Origin: Lactiplantibacillus fabifermentans DSM 21115
GTDB lineage: Bacteria > Bacillota > Bacilli > Lactobacillales > Lactobacillaceae
Assembly: GCF_000498955.2 (NCBI RefSeq)
Contig: NZ_AYGX02000104.1
Span: 1-36,726 of the forward strand
Length of the DNA stretch: 36,726 bases
Direction of reading: 5' to 3'
The translations under genes were made by a program, and so were the position numbers. Positions 1 to 6,848 of this stretch are shown here, one piece after another. Within the stretch, counting starts at the first letter, position 1. Each line of letters begins with the position of its first letter. The notes under the pieces were generated by a model that did not search any database, was not told where the DNA came from, and saw nothing but the letters and a program-made list of their open reading frames with translations.

Positions 1-99
1 AAGGAAGCTGATCTTTTTTGTCCGAACAGCGTTCGGATTAATTTTACAATCTACCGGTCCATCAAATAAATCATTAAAAAAAATTGGAGTTGAGGTACG
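1..99. other. Left-edge noncoding leader before the YfhO gene
   Basis: No gene is seen here. A perfect 7-bp inverted repeat (TCCGAAC at 21-27, GTTCGGA at 31-37, 3-nt loop) follows a T-run at 14-19 and is followed by an AT-rich stretch. It could be the terminator of a gene beyond the left edge or an operator for the gene at 100. The ribosome binding site for that gene is GGAG at 86-89 and/or GAGG at 92-95. Confidence 0.3.
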
Positions 100-2664
100 A
101 TGTTAAATTCACGGGATGCGCGGCGCTGGCAAGTGCCACTTACTGCGAGCATCATGGCCTTGGCCGTCAGCAGCGTGGTTTTCTGGTTAGCGGGAATTAC
201 CCCGTTTGGCACGCATAACTTATTAATTAGCGATATGGGCGGTCAATACTTATCATTTTTCACCGCTTATCGGCACGCTTTTTTAACGCATAATTTTCAA
301 TTATATTCATTTTCACAGTCGCTCGGCGGTAATGCTATTCCGACCGTCGCTTATTACTTGATGAGTCCGTTCAACTTGTTGATAATCGCCTTTCCGGCTG
401 CGCAAATTCCGACCGGGTTGACGATTATCATCATTGTCAAAATCGCGGCCATTGCCTTTACAATGACGTGGTTCTTGCAACGTCACTTTCAAACTAATAC
501 TTGGGCCACCGCCTTATTTGGGTTAGCTTTTAGTATGTCCGGCTTTGTTGCTTTAAACTACTTTACGATTATGTGGCTCGATGCCTTGATTTGGTTGCCA
601 CTCGTCATTTTGGGACTAGACCATTTAATGGCAACTGGTCATCCTGCCCAATTTTTCTGGTGGTTATGGGTGAGCATCGTCACCGACTATTATCTCGGTT
701 ATATGACTTGCTTGTTTGTCATTTATTACTTTGTTTATCAATTGTTCGAGTCCAAAGCCCCAACCACACGTTTCTGGGCTAGTGTTCGCCAACGCCGACA
801 AATGGTCACTCGCGTAGTTGTCACGGCCGTATTGAGTGGTTTGAGCACCTTATTCTTACTAATTCCAACCGGTTTAGGCATGTTACAAACTGCCAAGTCA
901 TCCGAAAAACTCAGCAATTATTTACCATTACCACAATTTAGCTTAGACTTTTTGAGTCAACTTGGATTGGGCGCCAATAACTTTACCACCCGCCTCCAAC
1001 ATGCCCCAACTTTGTTTAGCACCACATTAGTTGCCTTACTCGTCATCGCCTTTTTTACCCTGCCAAAGATTAACAAATTACAAAAAAAGCACGCCGCTTG
1101 GTTGTTAGTTGCACTGTTTTTGAGCATGGAAATCAAGACGTTCAATACGATGTGGCACATGTTCCAACGTCCCGCTGGCTTCCCATATCGTCAAGCCTTC
1201 TTTGTCAGCTTCGTGTTAATCATGTTAGCGTTTCAAGCTTGGCAGGCCCATCCACGCGATCTATCAACGCGCTGGCGATTCGGTGTACCAGGTATTTTAG
1301 CCAGCTTATTAGTTATTGGCTGGCTCAGCAACTTAGGCGCGGCCAAGCATCTTAGCCTAACCACACTAGCCCTTAGTTTAGCTTACGTCGCAGTTACTGC
1401 GATCATCTTGTTCATGACGACGCGCAAGTTGCGACAACTATTATTGACCGGCGTGATTGCGACCGAACTAGGTGGCAACTTCTTAATCTCGATGCGGCAC
1501 TCACCGTTTGGTAACCAGACCGCGTATCAGACATTGTACCAAGCTGAAGATCGCCAAATGGCGGCGGTCAATGATCCCGATGGTCAATTATATCGAGTCG
1601 AAAACGAAAATACACTGATTAACCAAGCGTATAATTACAATACCAAATATCGAAATTATAATGATCCGATGTTATTTAATTTCCATGATACCAATTATTA
1701 CAGTTCAACTTTTGATAATCAGACGCGCTTAACGTTAAAATCACTCGGTTTGTATAGCAAAAACGTGCGCCGCGTCAGTTCGGAAGGTATGAATGCCGTT
1801 AGCGAAATGTTACTCGGCATCAAATACAGTGTTCATCTGAACGCCAACGGCTCCGCTAAAACAACGACCGTTGCGAGTCACGTTGGGATGGGCTTCTTGA
1901 CAAATGACACCTTTGCCAAGCTCAAGATGCAAGCTAACAGTGCGCTCGTCAACCAAGAAAAAATCTTACAAGCCATCCAGCCGAGTGCCACGCCATACTT
2001 CGCTAAAGCCACAATTGCTAAAGACGCGGTCACGTATGAAAGTAGTGCCAAAACGTATCGTTACTTACACCACGTTACGCTCAAAGTAAACGCGAGTGGG
2101 CATTTATACTACGACGACACGCATGGTACGACTAAATATTCGACTTTCCGGGTCAACGGTCAATTAGTGACCCCGAAAGTTAACGCCGATGGCCATATCG
2201 TTTTACGCGACTTAGGTACGTTTAAACGCGGTCAAACCGTCACATTAACGTTTAAAACGACTAAGCCCACTTTATCGGTGCACCAACATTTGGCCAGTTT
2301 GAATGCCACCAAATTCAAACAAGTTTATCAAGGCTTGCAAGCAAATGAATTTGTGCCGCATTATCAGGCCAATGGCGTCAAAACAACTGTTACCGGGACT
2401 GTCAACAACCGCAACCATGCTAAATGGTTGTACGTGGCGATTCCTTACGAAAAAGCTTGGACCGTTACCGTCAACGGCCAACGCGTGACGACCAAAAAAG
2501 TATTGGGTGGTTTAACCGCCATTCCCGTTACGACTGGTCAAAATAAGGTTAAATTGAGTTACGATGTCCCCGGCTTAACAACTGGGATCATCATCTCAGG
2601 GATGAGTTTACTTGGTTTTGCCGGCATCAATTGGCGCCGTAAACGACGTCGTCAAACCAAATAA
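100..2664 (+). CDS. YfhO-family multispanning membrane protein (probable GT-C type glycosyltransferase)
   Basis: 854 residues, the usual size for YfhO proteins. About a dozen hydrophobic segments fill residues 1-450, and a large hydrophilic domain (about 470-820) precedes one last membrane segment and a basic tail (KRRRRQ). The first extracytoplasmic loop carries ISDMGGQY, matching the acidic loop after the first membrane segment in this family. Characterised YfhO relatives take part in sugar decoration of teichoic acids or other surface glycans, working from a lipid-linked sugar on the outer face of the membrane. The substrate here cannot be read from the sequence. The ATG at 100 follows GGAGTTGAGG. 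It is not in an obvious operon: the next gene runs the other way. Family call firm, glycosyl transfer inferred from relatives. Confidence 0.8.
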   Translation: MLNSRDARRWQVPLTASIMALAVSSVVFWLAGITPFGTHNLLISDMGGQYLSFFTAYRHAFLTHNFQLYSFSQSLGGNAIPTVAYYLMSPFNLLIIAFPAAQIPTGLTIIIIVKIAAIAFTMTWFLQRHFQTNTWATALFGLAFSMSGFVALNYFTIMWLDALIWLPLVILGLDHLMATGHPAQFFWWLWVSIVTDYYLGYMTCLFVIYYFVYQLFESKAPTTRFWASVRQRRQMVTRVVVTAVLSGLSTLFLLIPTGLGMLQTAKSSEKLSNYLPLPQFSLDFLSQLGLGANNFTTRLQHAPTLFSTTLVALLVIAFFTLPKINKLQKKHAAWLLVALFLSMEIKTFNTMWHMFQRPAGFPYRQAFFVSFVLIMLAFQAWQAHPRDLSTRWRFGVPGILASLLVIGWLSNLGAAKHLSLTTLALSLAYVAVTAIILFMTTRKLRQLLLTGVIATELGGNFLISMRHSPFGNQTAYQTLYQAEDRQMAAVNDPDGQLYRVENENTLINQAYNYNTKYRNYNDPMLFNFHDTNYYSSTFDNQTRLTLKSLGLYSKNVRRVSSEGMNAVSEMLLGIKYSVHLNANGSAKTTTVASHVGMGFLTNDTFAKLKMQANSALVNQEKILQAIQPSATPYFAKATIAKDAVTYESSAKTYRYLHHVTLKVNASGHLYYDDTHGTTKYSTFRVNGQLVTPKVNADGHIVLRDLGTFKRGQTVTLTFKTTKPTLSVHQHLASLNATKFKQVYQGLQANEFVPHYQANGVKTTVTGTVNNRNHAKWLYVAIPYEKAWTVTVNGQRVTTKKVLGGLTAIPVTTGQNKVKLSYDVPGLTTGIIISGMSLLGFAGINWRRKRRRQTK

Positions 2665-2810
2665 CTTGTTAGTATCATAATCGACAACTGGGTAATCTGG
2701 GAACATTGGTCAGCAAGTTAACGGGGTTCTGAAATGTCATTGCTTAATTCCCCTGATGGTTTAACCAACCAGACAAAGGCGCCAGCAATCATGGTAACTG
2801 CCTTACAAAG

Positions 2811-2848
2811 CGCATTAGTTCGGCATACTTCTGGCCGAGTTGACGCCA
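2811..2848. repeat. Degenerate relic of the first hairpin of the cloverleaf repeat
   Basis: The stretch TTAGTTCGGCAT, a short loop, then GGCCGAGTT (arms TTCGGC 2819-2824 and GCCGAG 2834-2839) resembles the first internal hairpin of the repeat copy at 9222-9395. The rest of the element is not recognisable. It may be a decayed copy or chance similarity. Confidence 0.3.
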
Positions 2849-2913
2849 TAATGAGACTCCCGGTAGTGACTCATTTTTCCGGACTCATATTTTAGCTATC
2901 GCAGTATCAAGCA

Positions 2914-3752
2914 TCAAATATCGTCTAACCGTAAACCGGGCGCAGGACCATCCGTTAATAGGACAAAACTTTGATGACCATTTTTTTGATGTAAATAACT
3001 GACCGACTTACCGGCAACCGTCCGCGTTACCGTGGTGTCAAACGCCCGTGACGACACCGGCGTTGTCCCCAGCCAGGCCGTTAACTTTTCGGCATCCGCA
3101 AACGGTTCTGGCTGGAGGTTGCGTGCTTGTTGGCGCTGGCTCGCCTTAGTAGCCATTAAATTAAAAGTCTCCCCATTTTCTTCCGTATGGGTGTTAAATG
3201 GCGTCGGCTCTGGGGTCGGATAGCGAGCGGCTTGAGCTAATTTGACCACTTGTTCATAGTCTTGGGCCTGGGTTGCTAAAATATGTTCGACCCGTCCCGG
3301 TCCCGGCCACCAATAGCCATCCGGGACAACGCGCTGTTTGGCTGCTAACATTGCTTGACTGACCTTCAAACGCTGCGCCAAGGCTTGGTTAAAAAAGGCT
3401 GCATCGTCACGTTGCGCCTGGGCAACGACCGCCGCCGGAGTTTTAGCCAAGGCTGTCCCCACCAGCATATCAGTATTATAAACGGTTGCTTGACCGTGAC
3501 TTAACACGATCACGGTGTCCACATCACTATTTGCCGTCAACTGGCCCGCATCGTGGTTAGTTGCTAATAACCACACACCGAACGCGTTCCAGCGGCCGCC
3601 AATTGCGATAAAGTCTGCGCATGCGGATCAACCGTTGACGTGGCCGTTGATGAAGCCGACTTCGGCATGGCGAGCCCGGAATTACTGGCACAGCCCACGA
3701 GTAACAGGCTTAGCAGCCCAACGCTCCCTAAAACAATCAATTTTTTATGCAT
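2914..3752 (-). pseudogene. Lipoprotein gene broken by a one-base frameshift
   Basis: Two frames read as one protein. The upstream part starts at ATG 3752-3750 after a GGGGGA ribosome binding site and encodes a lipoprotein signal (MHKKLIVLG... with lipobox LLVGC). It then runs into a stop near 3564. The downstream frame continues to 2914 (about 220 residues, with repeated WPGPGR, DYEQVV and QRQQAR stretches). Adding one G in the GGCGGCCGC run near 3595-3605 would join them as ...QLGGRWNAFGVWLLATN..., which reads smoothly. So the change is a single-base deletion, either real decay or a sequencing error. I do not recognise a function. The intact product would be a membrane-anchored extracellular lipoprotein of about 280 residues. 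An earlier in-frame GTG at 3764 is less likely as the start. Confidence 0.7.
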
Positions 3753-3861
3753 AATTTCCCCCACTCCGCTTGGTCCCCCGCACCAGCGGTTAATAACACC
3801 CGTCTGAGTTCACTTTTTAGTATATCACTGGTAAAGGCGGGTTTCGATTAGAATTTAACTA

Positions 3862-4110
3862 CGAAAACATACTAGGACAAAAGTCTTCGAACGCTGACGG
3901 CCAGCCGACTTCCGTGAAACTATCACTCAATTGCACTGCTCGTCTAAAGCACAACAAGTCCCGGTCACAAATAGTGGCCAGGACTTGTTGTGTTTAGAAT
4001 TGAAATTATTCAGTTTAGCTGGAGTTCAGCAGTAATGGCAGTCGCCGTGAAAGTGGTGTTAATGCCGCTGGTTTTTCGGCATTTACAGCACCAGCATCTT
4101 TGGAAGATCT
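3862..4110. repeat. Dispersed repeat, half copy with attached long hairpin
   Basis: Homologous, in opposite orientation, to 35364-35595. Shared parts include ACATACTA..., AAAAGTCTTCGAACG near 3880, the CACAACAAGTCC hairpin, and TTTAGCTGGAG.TCAGCAGTAAT near 4015-4035. After the left arm it keeps the first internal hairpin (arms AATGCCG and CGGCATT, loop near 4062-4072) and then stops resembling the family near 4110. So this is the left half of a cloverleaf repeat with its flanking hairpin, lying directly beside the full copy at 4148-4408. Confidence 0.65.
3949..3993 (-). terminator. Long hairpin, probable terminator of the YdcZ-type transcript
   Basis: Arms 3949-3964 (GCACAACAAGTCCCGG) and 3978-3993 (CCAGGACTTGTTGTGT) pair over about 15 bp with one C-A mismatch. 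It lies about 430 nt downstream of the YdcZ-type stop, beyond the repeats. Its near twin at 35476-35525 has a perfect 18-bp stem. The T-tail is weak on this copy. Confidence 0.5.
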
Positions 4111-4147
4111 TTCTTAAAATCGGTTACTCGTGGCCAGTTTTTAATTC

Positions 4148-4408
4148 TAGCAACCACCATTGAAAATGTTCAATCACAAATTCATATACTCGATTTTTGG
4201 GCAAACCGAGCAGTTGGCTGACCGTAATGGAATCGTCCTGAAAGTGGCGTTAACGGGCGTCTTTTGCCCGTTTACACCACGGACGCCTTTTGAGACTTGG
4301 GTTTCAGGCTCAAAAGCGAGGTCCAAGACCGCTTCTCAGGCTTGGACCGGTCCCAGGATGATGGAATTACGGTCAGCCAACTGCGGCAAGTATAAGTAGT
4401 CGATAGTT
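4148..4408. repeat. Cloverleaf-type dispersed repeat, full copy A
   Basis: Core 4210-4384 is bounded by a perfect 19-bp inverted repeat (GCAGTTGGCTGACCGTAAT at 4210-4228, complement at 4366-4384). The closing stem continues at 4232-4240 with 4354-4362. Inside are three hairpins: AACGGGC/GCCCGTT (4252-4258, 4266-4272), CTTTTGAG/CTCAAAAG (4287-4294, 4309-4316) and GGTCCAAG/CTTGGACC (4320-4327, 4341-4348). The left flank (4148-4190) matches 14692-14735, and the right flank to about 4408 matches the flank of the copy at 35331-35363. It ends 43 nt from the stop of the minus-strand gene at 4427. Confidence 0.85.
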
Positions 4409-4426
4409 TCGTCACAGACCCACCGT

Positions 4427-5362
4427 TTAAAATAACCGAATCATTGCCACGCCAGCAATCATGACGAGTAAGCCACTTAATTGAACCATATTAATCGGAT
4501 GCTTGGTAGCACCCAACCAACCGAACTGGTCAATGACTAGGCTACCAGCCATCAAACCGACCAAGACGATCACGACTGCCAGCCCGGTCCCGACTAACGG
4601 CACTAGGACGGTATTACCTAAAACGTATAATGCCCCAATTAAGCCCCCGGTCCACATCCACCATGGATTATGACCAGTCGCCGGCGTCGTCACTTTTAAC
4701 GGCACCCGCGTCACTAAAACAATCAACAATAAGGCGACGGCGCCAACAAAAAAGGAAACTAAGGCCGCTTTGACTGAAGATGCTAAAACAACCCCTAAAC
4801 GGCCATTGACCGCCGTTTGCGTGGCACTCAACATGCCGGTAAAAATACCGGCACCGCGCCATAACCAGAGCCCCGGCGTCGCGACGGTCGCGGCATTGGC
4901 TTGCCGATTTGCTAGCCAACTGCTCAAAGCAACTGTCCCAATGACCCCAATCAGAACTAAGCCAGCGCCCAGCCCCCGGGTCACCGTCAACGGGTCACGG
5001 TGCGCCGCAAACCAACCAAAGTTATCAATCAGCAGTCCCATCAAGATTTGACCAAAAACCGGCATGATGACCGTTTGCACGCTCCCCAATTTCGGGAATA
5101 GTAAGATATTCCCGGTCAAATAAATTACCCCAAACAAGCCGCCGAGCCATAACCACACTGGCTGCGTGGTAAATAGCTGCGCTGAAAACAACAACGAATG
5201 GTCACGCATCAAAGTAATGACGGCTAAAAATAACGTCCCAATCGTAAACGAGACTAGCGACGCGACAAATGGTGACCCGACCGAATCGCGTAACCGTGAA
5301 TTGATCCCGGTTTGGATTGGCAACCCAATGCCAATCGTTAACCCAATTAAAACTGCTAACAT
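4427..5362 (-). CDS. YdcZ/DUF606-family (DMT superfamily) integral membrane protein
   Basis: 311 residues with about ten membrane segments, built as two similar halves of about 150 residues. Each half has a TxxGRLxxxxGS/S-like first segment (TGINSRLRDSVGSPF in half one, TAVNGRLGVVLASS in half two) and a conserved (I/L)GxLYxxGNxxL-type stretch. This doubled form is known in the YdcZ family of the drug/metabolite transporter superfamily. The substrate is unknown. The ATG at 5362 follows a GAGTGAGG site. It is divergent from the MerR gene at 5614, so the MerR protein may also act on this promoter. Two inverted repeats (5414-5430, 5432-5456) sit in its leader or promoter. A cloverleaf repeat lies just past its stop. 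Confidence 0.8.
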   Translation of the reverse strand: MLAVLIGLTIGIGLPIQTGINSRLRDSVGSPFVASLVSFTIGTLFLAVITLMRDHSLLFSAQLFTTQPVWLWLGGLFGVIYLTGNILLFPKLGSVQTVIMPVFGQILMGLLIDNFGWFAAHRDPLTVTRGLGAGLVLIGVIGTVALSSWLANRQANAATVATPGLWLWRGAGIFTGMLSATQTAVNGRLGVVLASSVKAALVSFFVGAVALLLIVLVTRVPLKVTTPATGHNPWWMWTGGLIGALYVLGNTVLVPLVGTGLAVVIVLVGLMAGSLVIDQFGWLGATKHPINMVQLSGLLVMIAGVAMIRLF

Positions 5363-5413
5363 AACTTGTCTACCTCACTCAACCCTGATTTAAGCCGAAT
5401 TCAGCTTACAACC

Positions 5414-5456
5414 TGAAGTTGAGGCAACTTCCAAGTTAAAGGTTCTAAATTTAACT
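5414..5456. promoter_or_regulatory. Two inverted repeats between divergent YdcZ-type and MerR genes
   Basis: GAAGTTG-3-CAACTTC (5414-5430) and AAGTTAAA-9-TTTAACTT (5432-5456) lie side by side, sharing an AAGTT/AACTT core. They sit 50-95 bp upstream of the minus-strand gene start. Dyads of this spacing are typical operators, and the divergent MerR-family regulator is the obvious candidate ligand, but that link is inference. Confidence 0.4.
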
Positions 5457-5554
5457 TATAGGTTTATTTTAGGCTAAATAAAGCGTTACCACCAGTTTAA
5501 TTTTCAATAACATTTTTGCATATCTTTAGATAATAGATTGATATTTAACATTAA

Positions 5555-5584
5555 TTGACGAACGCGCTAAAGTAGACTTAAACT
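5555..5584 (+). promoter_or_regulatory. Probable promoter of the merR-CMD operon
   Basis: TTGACG (5555-5560), an 18-bp spacer, then TAAACT (5579-5584). Spacers longer than 17 bp are characteristic of promoters twisted open by MerR proteins. The leader to the ATG at 5614 is short and has only AAGGGA at 5590-5595, too far for a normal ribosome binding site. Confidence 0.5.
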
Positions 5585-5613
5585 AACTCAAGGGACTGAT
5601 TCTTATCGCAACG

Positions 5614-5994
5614 ATGACGATTCAACAAGCGAGTCGCTTAACGGGCGTTTCCGCCTACAGCATTCGCTACTACGATCAACGGCAACTCATTCCCGGCATC
5701 ACCCGCGACCAACACAACCAACGCCAATTCAGTGCCACCAGCCTACAAGTCATTCGCCTGATTGCCTGTTTGCGTCAAGCCGCGATGCCCTTAACCGATA
5801 TCAAACGTTACTTAGATTTACTTCCCGGCGGCACCCAAACGATGCCCGCCCGTTATGCCATCATGCAACAGCAACAACAAAGTTTATTAGCCCAATTACA
5901 AGCCTTACAAGACCATTTGACCTTAATCGAAACAAAAATGGCCAGTTATGAAGCCCAAATGTCAACGACGCAATGCGTGCGTTGCGCCCGTTAG
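5614..5994 (+). CDS. MerR-family transcriptional regulator with C-terminal CxxC
   Basis: 126 residues. The N-terminal winged helix-turn-helix is classic MerR (TIQQASRLTGVSAYSIRYYD, then LIPGITR, then LQVIRLIACLRQAAMPL). A Gln-rich coiled-coil dimerisation helix follows (about residues 75-115). The chain ends CVRCAR, placing Cys121 and Cys124 at the extreme C terminus, where many MerR proteins hold a metal- or thiol-sensing group. The stop at 5992-5994 is followed immediately by the AGGAGG of the next gene, so the two form an operon. No strong ribosome binding site precedes the ATG at 5614. Regulator family is firm; the inducer is unknown, and a redox or metal signal is a guess from the CxxC. 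Confidence 0.85.
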   Translation: MTIQQASRLTGVSAYSIRYYDQRQLIPGITRDQHNQRQFSATSLQVIRLIACLRQAAMPLTDIKRYLDLLPGGTQTMPARYAIMQQQQQSLLAQLQALQDHLTLIETKMASYEAQMSTTQCVRCAR

Positions 5995-6005
5995 GAGGAT
6001 TTTTT

Positions 6006-6716
6006 ATGACAGATTCTGATTTAATGAACACGTGGTTAGCGGATGACCCTGAATTAGCCGCGTTAGTCGGGCCATTTTTGACCACAACTAACGCACCTAA
6101 AACCGTCTTACCCGCTGGCGATCGTGAACTGATTGGGCTGATTGCCTTAACAGTTCAAGGTAGCTTGACCCATTTTCAAGCTAATGTTAATCAAGCCTTG
6201 CAAGCCGGGGTGACCCCAGCACGGTTATTAGAAACCATTTATCAACTCACGCCCGTCATCGGCTATCCAAAAGTTGCGGGGGCGTTAACGGCCATTCACG
6301 CCGAATTGGCCGCCGACAAGTTGGCGCCCGACTTCAAGCCCCTGCTATCAGACGAACAACACGGTGTTAAAGTTCAGGCTAACTTATACGGCACTGAAAT
6401 CAAAAATTTATTAGCAGCGCTGCCCGCCGGTGCCGGGACGGCCTTACCACAGTGGCTCACGCAACATTTCTTCAACGATTATTATCGTCGCAGCACGTTA
6501 ACGACCGCCCAACGTGAACGCTACGAATTAATGGCGTTGATTACCTTAAACGTCGATTTTCAAATCAAAGCTCACGCGCGCGGCAGCTTAAAAGCGGGCA
6601 ATTCAGCGGCCACCTTAGTTTGGGCTGCCATTCAGCTATTGCCTTACATTGGCTTTCCACTCATCATCAACAGCGTCCGGCAAATCCAAGCCGCGGCGGA
6701 AGCGCTAAACGATTAA
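6006..6716 (+). CDS. Carboxymuconolactone decarboxylase (CMD/AhpD-like) family protein
   Basis: 236 residues from the ATG at 6006, which has AGGAGG at 5993-5998. Two CMD-like helical halves can be seen: about residues 28-105 (DRELIGLIALTVQGS... LLETIYQLTPVIGYPK) and about 165-232 (ERYELMALITLNVDFQ... VWAAIQLLPYIGFP). There is no cysteine anywhere, so the AhpD-type CxxC peroxidase site is absent and a lyase-like or unknown role is more likely. It is co-transcribed with the MerR regulator, which suggests stress- or compound-induced expression. An upstream in-frame start at 5973 would overlap merR and lacks a ribosome binding site. A strong terminator follows at 6760. Confidence 0.75.
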   Translation: MTDSDLMNTWLADDPELAALVGPFLTTTNAPKTVLPAGDRELIGLIALTVQGSLTHFQANVNQALQAGVTPARLLETIYQLTPVIGYPKVAGALTAIHAELAADKLAPDFKPLLSDEQHGVKVQANLYGTEIKNLLAALPAGAGTALPQWLTQHFFNDYYRRSTLTTAQRERYELMALITLNVDFQIKAHARGSLKAGNSAATLVWAAIQLLPYIGFPLIINSVRQIQAAAEALND

Positions 6717-6759
6717 GACAATCCTAAATACACAAATCAACAATAGAAATGATAAAAAA

Positions 6760-6807
6760 CAAAATTGGTGCCTGATGAAATTTGACTTTCATCGGGCACC
6801 AATTTTG
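6760..6807. terminator. Bidirectional terminator, member of a repeated hairpin pair
   Basis: A 21-bp stem (arms 6760-6780 and 6787-6807, one G-T pair, 6-nt loop) sits between converging genes. The arm sequence AATTGGTGCCTGATGAAA recurs almost exactly in the hairpin at 21141-21184. Confidence 0.8.
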
Positions 6808-6848
6808 AGTTGTGTCTCAGTCTCATGCGATTTAAATAATAAGCGTAA

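Larger units (their letters stand above)
3753..4426. other. Gene-free, repeat-filled gap
   Basis: This 674-nt stretch between two minus-strand genes has no supportable gene. It holds a truncated repeat copy (3862-4110) with a terminator-like hairpin and a full cloverleaf repeat (4148-4408). The open frame at 4160-4399 lies wholly inside the repeat and is not considered coding. Confidence 0.7.

Noticed and set aside
4210-4384. Insertion sequence or transposase-bearing element
   Set aside because: Has terminal inverted repeats but no transposase, is too short, and no target duplication was seen; a nonautonomous element remains possible.
4160-4399. 79-codon open frame
   Set aside because: Lies entirely within the inverted-repeat element; a nearly identical but truncated frame appears in copy C at 14764-14958 because the DNA repeats, not because of a protein.
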